The notes: generated by a model from the sequence alone, not told the origin. A stretch of 64,000 nt of DNA from Delphinus delphis (GCF_949987515.2 NC_082693.1:19588994-19652993); one strand, 5' to 3'. Positions 23,873-36,340 are shown, counted from the stretch's first letter. Made by a program: numbers and translations.

Positions 23873-24285
23873 TAGTAGTCCTCACTTTTCTTATTATACT
23901 GTACTTACCTTTCTTCTTGTGATAATGTGGGATGAAAAAATGCCTCTGTGATGAGATGATGTGAGGTGAATGAGGCAGGCACTGTGACATAGCATTAAGC
24001 TACTATTGACCTTCTGATGATATGTCAAGAGGAGGATCAATGTGCTCTGGTGATCCTGGGTCATACAGTCATGACGATGTCAACAGATGGGGATCACAGG
24101 CAGAGCCAAGCTGAGTGGTGTGACATTTCATCATGCTACTCAGAGTAGTCGCACAATTTAAAACTTACAAATTGTTTACTTCTGGAATTTTCTATTTAAT
24201 ATTTTCAGACCATGGTTGACCACCATGGGTAACTGAAACCACAGAAAGTGAAACTGCATATAAAGGAGGCCTATCTTCTGGCCGC
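23873..24285 (+). mobile_element. Tigger-like (Tc1/mariner) DNA transposon fragment
   Basis: Ends read 'agtagtcctcacttttc' and, inverted, 'gaaagtgaaactgcatataaaggaggcc'. The body includes 'tattgaccttctgatgatatg', 'aggaggatcaatgtgctctgg' and 'gaccaccatgggtaactgaaac'. This is typical of an old primate-to-whale-shared Tigger/MER element. No transposase frame remains. Confidence 0.65.
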
Positions 24286-25034
24286 CATGTAACTACTTTG
24301 CAGTAGTGAAATTTCTGTCTTACAGAAAGGATCATTTCAGGAAAAGATATCTATTAGGAAGATCAACCTAACTTACACTTTAATTTTTTTACTCGTTACA
24401 CAATCAACTCTCCTTGTGATAAGTGGTGTTGCCTAACTGTCGCCAGTTCATGAGGTTGAAAAAGACATGAACCAATCACTCTGGTGGTAATAGTCAAGAC
24501 CCCTACTGAGTAAAAAAATCCATATAACCCATGAGAAGAGAAGCCATTCGAATGGGACCATACCTTAAAAAAGTGTTCTTGACCACCAAACTTTCTGTTA
24601 TGTATTTCTCAACCTGGAAAGAAATTCAGGGAACACACTACATTGAGGCAGCAGCAAAGTGAAAAGTAGCACCATGATATTGCTACAATGTGGCTACTTA
24701 TTAATTTCTATAAAATATTTTAGTGTACATCTTTCAGGGAAGTTTTTCCACTGTAGTTGTGCTATGTATTTCTTGATGTTAACTAACCAGAGCAGAAATA
24801 AGAGCGAAAACTGAGTGAAATATGAAGACATTTGAACACTTAGCTTCATTAGTAAGTTGATTTCACTTGTCTATTCTCTATATTCTTCTTTGATTGCATA
24901 CTAAGTAAATGACAAATCTTCTTCATGGTAAATTAAAATATTATCTATTAACAATGTCCAGTCTGTTTATGTCTAGAACACCACAGAGGAAAGAATCGTA
25001 GCTAAGCTGAAAGGAGGCCTGAGCTCTAGGCCTC

Positions 25035-25135
25035 TATTCCTTCCTTACTAGTGGTGTGGTCTTGTCTACAACTTTAACATCTCAGGGAAGATGATTTTTA
25101 AGGTCCCTCTCGACTCTCAAGTTCCTATTCTTTAA
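25035..25135 (+). mobile_element. MIR3-like SINE relic
   Basis: 'tactagtggtgtggtcttg' and 'gatttttaaggtccctctcg' resemble the sense MIR3 core. Confidence 0.4.
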
Positions 25136-25139
25136 TCTA

Positions 25140-26590
25140 TTCTTTGATAAATCAATTTATAATCTGCAAAGTAAAACTTCTTACCCTTCTCAGTTTTGTT
25201 CCAGTTATATACCCTTTTAAAATTGTTTTAAGAACAGCCCTTGTACTTTATTTTGACCCTTTAAAGAATGCGATAACTCTACATTCACACATCAATATAA
25301 GATTGTGAAGAAAAGTATCTTTTATTAATTAAAGTTAGTTTGGCTAAATTCAATTAAATTAAAATGACCAGGAGAACTTAACTGGTCACAAAAAATGACC
25401 ACATTTTCAAAAGAACTAATTTTATGACTAAATTCACCTATTTACGATCCTGAAAATTTTGTGCTTGAATTTTCAAGTCACAGATTTCATTTTTTCTGAT
25501 AAGTACAATCACATTTATTGGCATTATCTAATTCAATGATAGAATTAATAGCAGTTTATTACTATATTGAACACATCATATGTGTGTGATGGCAGTGACT
25601 GGCACTGTAGGGAGAAATAAATACAAGGGATTCTGCCTTTATCTGAAATTTCAAGACATCAAATGAGAAACTCAAGGACAAACTAAAAAGCTGAAATGTG
25701 AGAAATCCTGACAGGCAAATTACGTTCAAGAAAAACTAGTTTTTAAAATGAATTTTGTGGACACTGTGTAGAACTCCTGCCAAATACACAGCTTCTTTAT
25801 TTTTCATGCTATTGTTAACAAAAATGACTTACTGGCATAATTTAGAAAATAATTCAGTCAGACTATGCACAGGATTAAAATGCAAAAAAAAAAACCCAGA
25901 CATTATCAAAAGACTGTATTCATTCAATTACTCAGTAAGTATGTACAGAATGTTTAATTTACACTTGTATTGTAAACCATCTATATATATTAAAATTTTA
26001 TTGTTTATAATGTATACTTTCATAAATGGAAAAAAAGATAAATTGATATTTGTAAATTTCCCTAAAGTTGAAGAACACTTTAGGTATCAAATGGTATGTT
26101 AGTATTTAAAAACACTTAAATGTTAATTAACTCTTAACAAATCATGGGTCTGTAATCTGAAACATTTATTTTTAAGTCTTTCTTAAAGTCAAAGCACAGA
26201 CTAAAAGACTATAAGCATTTGTAAGATATGCCAGCATCATATATGCACATCTTAAAAAAATAAAAATGCATGCCCTTCCTGGTTTGAGGACCAAACTTCA
26301 GATTCATTCAGGCTTTATAGGTGGACCATTATTCTTAATCTTAAAGAGCAAGTCAACTTAATAAGCACTGTTCTAGTATTGAGTGTGTTCCTTGAATTTT
26401 ACTAGACATACTGAGGGGGAAAAAATGAATCAATACACATAATTTTTTTTATGAGCATCTTTTCTGGCCAGAGCATTCTCATAAAAGGTGAGGACACGAA
26501 GATAAACACTTTTTTTTTCAAGGAATTATGACCTAGGGCAAAATATGGACATCCTGTTCCAATAAAAATATTATCAAGTTCTTACTAACT
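25140..26590. other. no recognised feature
   Basis: AT-rich. The 115-codon plus frame at 25755-26102 lacks any recognisable motif or splice context and is treated as chance. Confidence 0.55.
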
Positions 26591-26599
26591 AGAAATCTA

Positions 26600-26815
26600 C
26601 GATTTTCACACAGGTTAATTCATTTAATTTTCAAAACAAATCTGGAATGTATCAGTTACAAATATTAGTTCCACGTCACAGAAAAGGTAAGTGAAGTACA
26701 GGAACAAAAATTATCTAGCTTCAGATTACACAACTAGTAATAGGCAGAACCCCAGTTTGAACCCAACTCTTCCAATTACCAACCTAGTGCCTGTTCCACT
26801 CTACAAGAGAGCTAC
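26600..26815 (-). mobile_element. MIR-like SINE relic
   Basis: 'gttaattcatttaattttc', 'ccacgtcacagaaaaggtaag', 'acacaactagtaataggcag' and 'tgcctgttccactctac' match a reversed MIR. Confidence 0.65.
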
Positions 26816-27076
26816 TTCCAAAAGTTATCACAACATAAGATAAAATGATAAAAGTATTATTTAGTGAAACAAAATTGTGTGGGGATTTTAAGTAACAAGT
26901 GACTTTAACTATTTTCTGAAGTTCAATAATTTTAGTATTAGTTTGTTGGAGTTAATAAAATATAGATTAGAGAATCAATTGAAAACCCCAGAAGCACTAT
27001 GAGAATTCAGAATTACAGTGGGGAACAAAAGCAGTATAAAGAAATCAATAGCTTTTGTATATATATGATCACCCCC

Positions 27077-27293
27077 AGTTATCAAAAGATAACAGGGATA
27101 AAAGACCCCATCAGCATTAGTAACACGAAAGATAAAATATCTAAGAATAAAATCATTCACATAAAGACCTATTTGAACAAAGCTTAGTTATCAAAAGATA
27201 GTGGGAAAAAAAAACCCATCAGCATTAGTAACACAAAAGATAAAATATCTAAGAATAAGATCATTCACATAAAGACCTATTTGAAGAAAGCTT
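27077..27293. repeat. 109-bp tandem duplication
   Basis: Copy one (27077-27185) and copy two (27186-27293) both begin AGTTATCAAAAGATA and end AAAGCTT, with roughly 90% identity. It lies inside the old L1 relic. Differences between copies show it is not an assembly slip. Confidence 0.92.
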
Positions 27294-28078
27294 TAACATA
27301 ATATGGAAAGATATACCATGTTCCTGGATAGGTAGCATCAATATCATTTCTTTCTAAATGACAGTATAAATTTAATAAGTTCAAATTAAAATACCAGCAT
27401 ATGCTTAAAACACTACACAAACTAATTCAAAAGTTTGCCTCAAAAAATAAGTAAGAAAAATCATTTTAAAAATCTGAAAAAGCATAAGGGCTCAGGTAAC
27501 CAGATATTAAAATATAATATAGAGTCTCAATGATTAAAACAATGTATATTGAATGGATTGAAAAGCCAAAGGAATAGAAAAGAAAGTACAGAAAATACCC
27601 AAACACAGAAGAAAATTTCAGTATATTCTATCTAGTTAATGATATAGGTGGCTTTCAACAAATGCTCAGCAATTACCTCATGACCAAGGCAAACAGGAAT
27701 ATAAATTCCAAATGGATAAAGATTTAGATGTAAAGAATAAAACCATAAATCCACCAGAAGAGAACATGAGCAATCTGCAATATAATCTTGGCATAGTCTT
27801 ACTGTTTTGGAAAAACAATATATGCAACCCATATCAAAGGAATGTGATAGCCTCCATAATATGTAAAGAGCTCTTTGAAATCAATGAGAAAAAGGTTAAC
27901 AATCCAATAGTAAAACAGACAAATAATATAACTTATTCAAAGAAAGGAAATAGAAGTGGTTCTTAAATAAAGGAAAGATGCTAATATCCTCTAATTTAAG
28001 TGCAATTTACAACTACAATGTGATTACTATTTTTTTTAACCTACCAGTTTGGCAAAAAATGAAAAATTTAACATTTTG

Positions 28079-28490
28079 TTAGGCTGTATTCATTCATAAA
28101 TAATTTGTCCTCCCCCTTGCTAAACTTCCCTACAGTGGATTTTACTTCCTACTCCACTACTTTGCCTTAGACATGTTACTTGCTTTGGCCGATGGAATAT
28201 GGAGCTTTCTCTGTGAATGCCTGATTTGGCTCAGCTACCTTATCTTGTTTCTGCCTTCCACCATGAAAACAGCATATCTCAGATAGGGGCTAGTCCATCA
28301 GCCTGGGTCTTAGAATGACAAGAGACATGGAGTCAAATGGACCCCAACTCAGTCCAATCAGGCCAACACGCAGCTGACCCATAGAAACCTCATGTTACAC
28401 ATGCAAAAAAAAAAAATTTTTTTTTAATTGTAATCCATGGACAGAGTACGGTTGTTTGTTAACACAGTAAAAGCTTACTAGCACTTATAG
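28079..28490 (+). mobile_element. ancient interspersed repeat (LTR/MER-like), family uncertain
   Basis: Contains 'cttagaatgacaagagacatgg' and 'cagctgacccatag' followed by 'ggttgtttgttaacacag', text found near the 3' side of an old, widespread mammalian repeat. It interrupts the L1 relic on either side. The exact family name is not assigned. Confidence 0.45.
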
Positions 28491-28817
28491 TCCGTTTATG
28501 ACTTACAGAAACACGTGTTCTTGTATATTACTAGTAGAACTGTATATCAATATAACCCTTCTGGACAGCAATTTGGAAACACCTACAAAAATTACAAATG
28601 CAATTCCACTTCTGGGAATGTATTAGATATATTTTCAAATGGGCAGAATGTTACATATTCAAAGTTTGTCACTGTGGAACAGCATGTAATAGCACAGAAC
28701 TGTTAGCAATCCAAAGGGAAACAACAAAGCAATGGTATACTATAAAGCTATTAATAAAAGAAAATAGAATGTAACTCTGCACTGATATAAAAACATCTTC
28801 AATATAATAATTGCTGA

Positions 28818-28838
28818 TATATATATATATATATATAA
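28818..28838. repeat. (TA)n microsatellite
   Basis: About ten TA units in AT-rich sequence of the old L1 relic. Confidence 0.9.
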
Positions 28839-29332
28839 AGTAAAAAAAGCAAGGTACATATCTAAGAACTGAGTACAATGTGCTACAAAATGTGTGAAAA
28901 TAAGACATCAAGTTTCTTTTTGCTTATATGTATATAAGAAAACCTTGGAAGGATATACAACAAAATGAAACAAAATGGTTATAATTGTGGGGACAGGGGG
29001 AAGTCAGAACTGGACAAATGGAAGACAGTTATGAGATTAAAACCTTTCTGCTGTATGCTTTTTAAAGCTTTTTATACTTTTTCTTTATTTTGAATGTGAA
29101 TCCATTATGTTTTCAAAAAAAGTTAAATATACATAAATTAAATTAAATACACATCTAATTAAACTAAAAACTCTCCGATGCCTGCTCATCAACGATACAC
29201 AAGATTTCTCAAATTCGTATCAGCAAGCCCCACACATCTTATTCTTAGAGGCCTATAATTAATATGTAATTTTTGTTATTAAAAAGCATTTCACCTGCTA
29301 AAAAAACTAAAAATCTCATTTTTAAAATAATC

Positions 29333-29698
29333 TTCAGTCTTCCCTCCTGGCACAGTGGTTAAGAATCAGCCTGCCAATGCAGGGGACACACGTTCGAGCC
29401 CTGGTCCGGGAAGATCCCACATGCCGCGGAGCAACTAAGCCAGTGTGCCACAAGCTCCCGAGCCTGTGCTCTAGAGCCCATGAGCTACAACTACTGAGCC
29501 CATGAGCCACAACTACTGAAGCCCGCGTGCCTAGAGCCCGTGCTCTGCAACAAGAGAAGCCACCGCAATGAGAAGCCCACGCACCGCAATGAAGAGTAGA
29601 CTCTGCTCGCCGCAACTAAAGAAAGCCAGTGCGCAGCAACCAAGACCCAACTCAGACAAAAATAAACAAACAAACAAACAAACAAATAAATAAATAAA
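29333..29698 (+). mobile_element. CHR-type SINE, long form (CHR-1-like)
   Basis: tRNA-like head with box B-like 'cacgttcgagccctgg', then the long-form body with repeated 'agcccatgagc(c/t)acaactactg' and 'gaagcccacgcaccgcaa', ending in a (CAAA)n/(TAAA)n tail. An internal duplication of the 'cccatgagc…acaactactga' segment (29478-29519) makes this copy longer than the one at 38944. More diverged than the short-form copies. Confidence 0.92.
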
Positions 29699-29904
29699 AG
29701 TCCTCAATTTAATGATCTTTTTCATAGAACATGATTTTAGTTTTGGATATAAATGTTTCTTTAACTGAAATTCAAAGACCCCAGTGAATATATCCTTGGG
29801 GATATATAATATTTTTCTTTAACAGAGGCTTGTATATAGTTTGAAGAGTTTGAGAGATGATAGCCTAATTATAAATAAAAGTCCTTAACATGTCATATTT
29901 GACT

Positions 29905-30300
29905 TTTAATGCTCTGACATGGTCTCCTTACCCAACCAAATCTCTCCTACATGCCATGAACTTCATGCTCCTGCTGTACCAGGCTGGTAAAGTTGCTGAC
30001 AAACAGCCTGTTGCTTCTTTCTTCAATGCTTTTGTGTGAAATGTGCATTCCTCCTGGAATATCTTCCACACTCCCTTACCCCATTTTATCAGGCTAATTG
30101 CTACTCATCCTTTAAGATCTGTTGAAGCTGCAGATTCCATTGGAATCCCATGTTGATCCCTTACCTGTTATCCTTCTTGGGACTCCCATAACAGGTAGAA
30201 CATAAGTTCCCACTACTTAGCTCTAAGCTCTAAAAAGATGGATGCTCTGTCTTATTCATTATTGTATCTTCCAGACTATTTCAATGTTCTATAATACCCA
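29905..30300 (+). mobile_element. L2-like LINE 3' fragment
   Basis: Pyrimidine-rich text typical of the L2 3' end in sense orientation: 'tgctcctgctgtaccaggctg', 'cctggaatatcttcc', 'ctactcatcctttaagatc', 'ctgtcttattcattattgtat'. Ancient and heavily diverged. Confidence 0.6.
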
Positions 30301-30309
30301 CGGCATGCT

Positions 30310-33300
30310 CTATCTGCAAAAAAAGATCAGGAGACCGCGGGACCCTGCGTCTGTGTGTCCTGGTATCAGGCCATTGCACAGCCTGTTTCCCAAGGCCAGG
30401 ACATCATCACCTTTACACCACGATTAAGTATTACCTCCTCAAAGCAGCCTTCCCTAGGCTAGGATTGAAGTGTAAGAAACAACATGGGTGGAAGGTCAAA
30501 GTCCGTGGACAACTGTGGTGGTATTAACAGAAGTTTGGAAGTTGGGATTTTTTGTGGGAAAAGTGATGCTACATTGAATTTGACATAATGGCAGAACTTC
30601 TGAGTAAAGGTTTCTAACTTAGAGATGGGAATATTACACTGAAGTGTGTAAAAGTATCATAGTAAAAGTAGATTTTATTTCATAAGTATGAAAGTCTGTT
30701 TAATAAGGTGAGCAAAGTACTAAACTAGAAAAAATAAAGTTTCAAGAAAGGACAAACATAATGACAATTTTTTTAAAAGAGGCCTATTTAAAAAACCATT
30801 GATTCTGGCAACTTAGTCAGTAACTGTTGAGAGATGCTCTTGAAATACCAGAAGAAAAGAGTTCATCTCTGATGAAATGAAACCATAAATTCCATAGCCT
30901 TCCTCCACCTCTCTGCAAACACACACATACACACACTCCACACACATACATGCCCACACGCACAACTATTTTATTCCCTTCCATAAAAAAGACTCTACAA
31001 ACAACACAGGGTCTCCAGATTAAAAATTACGTTAGAAACAGAAAAGCATCAACTGAAGGCATACTCTAGGAAAACTATACCAGGGAGAGAAGAAAATGTA
31101 GAAAATTTTAAATGTCTAGAGTTTTGAGGAAAAAATAATGGACTTCTTTATTAATTTCTGAATGGTAATAAGCCCTGTGAAATACAACTACCATTACATT
31201 TTTCCAGGAGTCCAGACGCTATTTTGGCACTTAGGCAGTCACTGCCATTTTGACTGCATTTAAAATGATCAAGTATGCAATTGCCCACTGTTGTCCTTTT
31301 CTTTCAGTACAAAGATTTAAATCTTATTTCTGATCTAAAAATATTCCATTTATATCTCTTTGCTGATAGATTTTCCTGTTGCTTTATTTCAAGGTCCTGT
31401 AGAAATCATTAGTGACATTATGCCAAAGGCTGAACATCATAAGCAACCTGAACAGTTTGATTCACCTAAAAAGCAACGCACAATTCACTGAAAGAAAATG
31501 CAATAATGATCCCGTCCAACTAAAACTGTTAAATTAAATGGAGAGAACCTAATGATTTCCCCTTATCATTCTGATATTCTGGAAACATGGCAGGGGAACG
31601 ATAAATACCAACACATATGTTGAAGATGCCCACTCTTTTTTAGCTTAAGGAAAGCAAATGAATTCTTTTAAAAAGAAACTGCCCTGTTACATAAAGAACG
31701 TTCTAATGGATGCATCTAAGTGCAAACAAAGGGCAAATAACCTCCTAAATTAATACATATTTAAACAAATTCTTAAGCCAATTAAACAAATAGAAAGCTA
31801 TCCAATTAAGATACTGAGGAAGCACAGGAGAAAGCAGGAACTGCTGCCTGAACATAAGCAGGAACTGCTGCCTGTTTTTCAGTTATGAAAAACACAAATG
31901 AGAAATCACATTCTATTAGTTCAAAGCAATAAATTTATCTCATTTCTACTTTTCTATAATTTCTGTCAAATACACATGATCATGCTTTTCTGTCACATAT
32001 ATGCAATTCTGTCTACATACCTACAGTTTAAGAAATTACAAAAGCAGATGCAGAATTCAAGGAACTGTCCTTGATTCCTGAATCTGACATATCCATAGAA
32101 AAGCAAAATTCAGTATCAGGGAAACTCAGACTGGTTAATTTAATGGCCTGACCTTAGAGAGCTTTCAGAGATATGTTTAACGGGATTAAACAGACTATAG
32201 CCTAAGTTCAAGCATGCACACATGCATGAATGAGTGAAGTACAAAAAGCTGAAAGACTACAAATTTTATCCCATTCATAATTTCTGCATTTGAAGTGTAT
32301 AATATTTAAATATGCATTCTGTAAGTAAAACTAGGCTGCTAATAAACTAGTTATGACTGATTAATTAAAATATAAAGTAGTAATCTTCAAACTTTTTAGA
32401 CTTGGAACTCTTTCTCAAAAACAACCCCCCCAAACCCCCCAAACTTAGGGAGAATAGAAATATTAGAGAATAAGGGTGAGTTTGTATGGTGGAGGCTGCA
32501 GCAGAGCTGGGATGGAAGAGAATTCCACTAAACCTTACAAAAGTTAGAAAAGCATCCCATCAAAAATAATTCTAAATGTCTGCAGAAGCAAATTAAGATA
32601 TATTAGGGGAGGGAGATAAATATTAGAATATTAAAAGGATTTAAACTAGGTACTTATGAACATTTTATAACATGTACCCCGTGTTATTTTATCACAAGTT
32701 TGCTCTTTTTCCCTCCATCTTATTTTTTCACTATCCCCAAATACTATACAACTATGATTTTCATCATATTTCCCACAATTCACATGTATTCCTCAGAAAC
32801 ACTCCTTCACTATATCCCCTTTATTTACTCTGCAACCAATCCTAGGGCAGTAAAGACATACCTAAGTTACTAAGTATTTTATGTTTCTTTGAAAGATACA
32901 TAGCTGTCCTGTTAGCACAGGGGTTCCATTATAGGATGTCCTGAAGAATACAACATGTTCACGTCTCCCTCTAGGCCAACCTTGAAAAGGAAGCTAACAT
33001 AATGTACTCCTACGGAAGACTGTTCATTGTTTGAAAGTGTAAAGTCCAGCATAAACAATGGGTAATTACCTAAGTGTTCGCTAAATACTTTATTACTCCT
33101 TGATATATGTTTATCACATATATACGTAAAACTTAATACATTCTTACATACATATATGTAATATACCAGCTAACCCAATACAACCATTTACCTTAGTGTT
33201 TTTCAAACACTTCATGTAACTCAAATAGGGCAATAAGGGCTTTATTTGACAATTTTAAATGTAAATGTATTCTTGGTCATATAAATACACATATACGGGC

Positions 33301-33380
33301 ATCAGTATATCTACAAAATCAAATTTACATGTTTCCAGTAAGTTCTGGCCCACCTTGATAAACGAATCTTGGACAGCGAC
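30310..33380. other. no recognised gene; short simple repeats
   Basis: Contains imperfect CA text (30918-30962), a 19-base direct repeat AAGCAGGAACTGCTGCCTG (31832-31850 and 31856-31874) and a C-tract block (32424-32440). Otherwise unassigned AT-rich DNA. Confidence 0.55.
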
Positions 33381-33389
33381 CCATGATAT

Positions 33390-33870
33390 CAGAAAGCTGG
33401 CAGGCGGCGCTTGCAAAGAACTAAACTTGGAGAATCAGCCACTAGGAGTACCGAAGGCCAGGACCAAGGCAAGGGTCGGAGGGCGGCAGGTTCCCGGCAG
33501 CCCCTGCGCCGGCAGGGCACGAAGGGAACGTGCTTGGCGTGCGCGATGACGTCAGCAACGTGCCCTGCGCAGATACCGTCTACCGCGGCAGGACTGTCTC
33601 TGTGGCAGTGCAGTCGGCTCACTGCCCTTCTCGTGGGGGCCGGTGCAACTTGTCCGTATCCAGTGTCTAGAACACGTGGTCAGTGGCATGGGCAGTGCCC
33701 CATCAGTCTCAGGTGGCCTGCACTACCATGTTTGAGCGGACGACCTAACTGCCTATCAATTTGTCCTTTGGTTTTACCGACGATTTACCCGATTTGGTTT
33801 TACGGGTTTAGCACTGGCAGCCAGAGCGCGTTGGACCATTGTCAGGTCCTGCCTCGAAAACACTAGCCAC
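33390..33870. promoter_or_regulatory. isolated CpG-rich island of unknown identity
   Basis: CpG density jumps to 7-8 per 60 bases (33481-33600), against less than one in flanking AT-rich DNA. A full cAMP-response element TGACGTCA sits at 33547-33554 and an E-box CACGTG at 33673-33678. Within it an 11-base direct repeat (TTTGGTTTTAC) occurs at 33767-33777 and 33793-33803. A 151-codon frame (33411-33866, +) spans the island, but CpG-rich DNA lacks stops by chance and I recognise no domain in either strand. No poly(A) tail or target duplication marks it as a processed pseudogene. Best reading: an orphan or alternative promoter, perhaps for an upstream SOX5 leader exon or a non-coding RNA. An unrecognised old retroelement or pseudogene is the alternative. 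Confidence 0.55.
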
Positions 33871-34071
33871 CGCGGCCAGGTGGTGGTGGGGACCTCAGGC
33901 ACGAAGACCAGAAGTAAAGCACCTCAGCACTGGACAAGTTCCTGGACAAATTGTGGACTGACCCTCCGCATAGGTGCTTGCAATCCCCTTGTGATTCTCT
34001 GAGTGTTTAACAACCATGACCATTAGGCAGACGTGCATACCTAAGTAACCTATGTTTTTGCATTCTTACAG

Positions 34072-34125
34072 TTGGCTTTGTAGCACCTGGAGACCAACTA
34101 TCAGACCACAGGAATATTCTGCCTT
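34072..34125 (+). other. candidate non-coding exon downstream of the CpG island
   Basis: A good acceptor (TTTTTGCATTCTTACAG ending at 34071) is followed after 54 bases by a consensus donor GTAAGT at 34126. It lies about 200 bp to the right of the CpG-rich island, as expected for a second exon of a plus-strand transcript. No strong donor was found for a first exon; GTAAAG at about 33914 is the best candidate. No coding signal is claimed. Confidence 0.25.
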
Positions 34126-34129
34126 GTAA

Positions 34130-36110
34130 GTTTTGTGTTGCCTAGTACTTGATGCAGATTATTTCATTATTTCTTCAAGATTTCAAAGAAGCAGTAGAAA
34201 TGTCTTTTTGCATATTCAGTCTCCGGGTTAAGTGTGGGGTAAGAAAGGATGAGAATACACCACTTTTTTTCCCTCTCCTCCCTTACATTTCTTCCTCCCC
34301 ATTCACAAGGAAACCCAATATCCCCCCCTTTTCCGCCCCCCAAAACAGCGAGTGAACACATTAAGAGGTTTGCTTGGGTAAACGGCCTGTACTGGATTTT
34401 TTTCCTTCAAGACAAGGGAAAGGAACAAGTTTGTTTCTATTTTGGCAGAAACTGAAAGGAAATTTTGTGCAGTGACTGTCATAAAAAGCTAAGTAATAAG
34501 TTTTATATTTCAATATATTGTATATATTGAAAATAAATATTAAAGTTAAGTCGATATAAACAAAATATTTTATTTGATGAGAAGATTACAGAGATGCAAT
34601 GAAGAAGAATATATTGAACTGCCCAGTAAAGTTAATGAAATCTTATTACTGTAACTAGCAAATAGGCCAGTTTTTAAACAATTTATGTACATGATAGCCA
34701 GGCAAAATTTTATGTAATATGCATACTGAGTACATAGTTATCTATAATAGAAATGTCTTGATTGGGTTATATACCCCCCCAAAAAATCTCAGAAGCAATA
34801 TAATATAGTGAATAAACACAAACATGTATTATGTGAATTCAGAGAACCTAGGTTCAAGTCATAATTCTGCCCTCATACCTCTCTGATCCTCAGTTGCCTC
34901 ACTTGTAACTTGGGGATGATAACAATACCTATCTAGCAAAGATGTTTTAAATATTTAATATTGCAATATACATGAAAAAATGCTTTGTACACTGTGAAAT
35001 GCAATATAAGTGTTAGCAGTTATTTCAGTGAATGAGGTATTGTTTTTAAACTTAGAAAAGTAACTCCAGTGCATAAAATAAGTCATACAAATTCCTATGT
35101 AAAATGATCTCTTTCAATAATACTACTCTTCATACCAGTGATTACATTTTCCTCTTGAGTGAATGATGCTGAAAAGAGCAATAAGATTGTTTTCTAGTAG
35201 CTGTATGTTTAACCCACAGTCAATTATTTTCAGATTGTTTATGTTGCACACAATGCATACCATAAGAAAGGAAACAAAAACATTAAGATTCTGGAAATGA
35301 GCTTTTAAATGTTAAGATTACTTAAGCATTTCATTTATTATACGATTCATATGATGTATAGCATGAGCATGCATACACAGTAAGGAAATGAATTTTAGAA
35401 GTCGACACTAGGTGGGTCCATAGTAATGAACTGAACATTTGAAATTGAAATGTGAGAAATATCTGTGTTTACAATAGATGGATTACAGCTCAAAAAAAGC
35501 CAGTTGAAACAGACCAATTTGAAAAGCTCAACTGGTATTTTCAAAAGGTAAATATACATAAATAGGAAATATAAAAAGTAAATATACAAGGTAGTCTAAA
35601 TTATTTTTTTAATTTAGTGATTTAGTATCTGCCAAAACAGTTTCCTTTCATAAAAGTACACAGACAATATGCAACATGGAGTAGAAACAGGAAGGTAACG
35701 TATGGTCTATAAGTTATCTAGAATAATACTTCCCCCAATAAATGTCTTTTCTGATTAAAAACAATAATTTTTAAAATATCCTTATAAATTCAAAATAATT
35801 TTAAGCCAATGTCTATAACAAAAACACTGCATTTTATCTCTGCAATAAATCATGGCAAGATCGTAAGAAACATGTAAAACAATATTTGGTTATAAGAGAA
35901 TGGGAAACTGGAAAGACTTTCAAACCAAGTATAATAATAAGAAATTAAAATGATTACTTACAATAAACAGACCTTAATTTTCCTAACTGTCATTATATTC
36001 TGATTGGCCTGGCTTCGGTGTTTCCATCTAAAATTTTTTTGAAGATTATAAAGTTTAGTTTTGTGGCTGAGGAGATCCCTATAATATCATGGATATTATA
36101 ATATCCAGGT
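34130..36110. other. no recognised gene (one MIR at 34815-35020)
   Basis: A pyrimidine-rich block at 34260-34340 gives chance frames on both strands. The rest is AT-rich and unassigned. Confidence 0.5.
34815..35020 (+). mobile_element. MIR-like SINE relic
   Basis: 'gaacctaggttcaagtcat', 'gatcctcagttgcctcac', 'ggatgataacaatacctat' follow the sense MIR core. Confidence 0.65.
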
Positions 36111-36119
36111 CAAGGATAA

Positions 36120-36340
36120 TCATAGCTTACATTTAGTAAGTGCTTACTAAGTAGCAAAGCATTGTCATAAACACGCTTCAACCAATGCTTTCAGGTAGGC
36201 ACCCTTGTTAGTATCATCCCCATTGGGGTACAAAATCAGAGATATTAAATAATTTTCCAACAGTCGAACAAATAGTAGATGGCAGAACATGGATTCCACA
36301 TGCCTCCCTAGTACCGGTTCTTGAACTCTTTTCAGATAAA
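36120..36340 (-). mobile_element. MIR-like SINE relic
   Basis: 'ttagtaagtgcttactaag', 'tcatccccattggggtac', 'aatagtagatggcagaac' follow the reversed MIR core. A 76-codon minus frame here is repeat. Confidence 0.6.

Larger units (their letters stand above)
26985..29130 (+). mobile_element. ancient L1-type relic with internal insertion and duplication
   Basis: Diverged A-rich sequence resembling the ORF2 C-terminal and 3' part of an old mammalian L1 in sense orientation: 'caaatggataaagatttagatgtaaag…' at 27709, and 'ggacagcaatttggaaacacc…' with 'ctggtatact'-like text at 28563-28760. It is interrupted by a different repeat at about 28079-28490 and contains a 109-bp tandem duplication. Family assignment is approximate. 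Confidence 0.6.

Noticed and set aside
29334..29725. Minus-strand frames rich in Cys/Ser/His over the long SINE
   Set aside because: Antisense of the CHR SINE at 29333-29698.
33411..33866. 151-codon plus-strand frame in the CpG island as a protein-coding gene
   Set aside because: No recognisable domain, competing open frames on the other strand, and CpG-rich DNA is poor in stop codons by chance. Kept only as part of the unexplained island.
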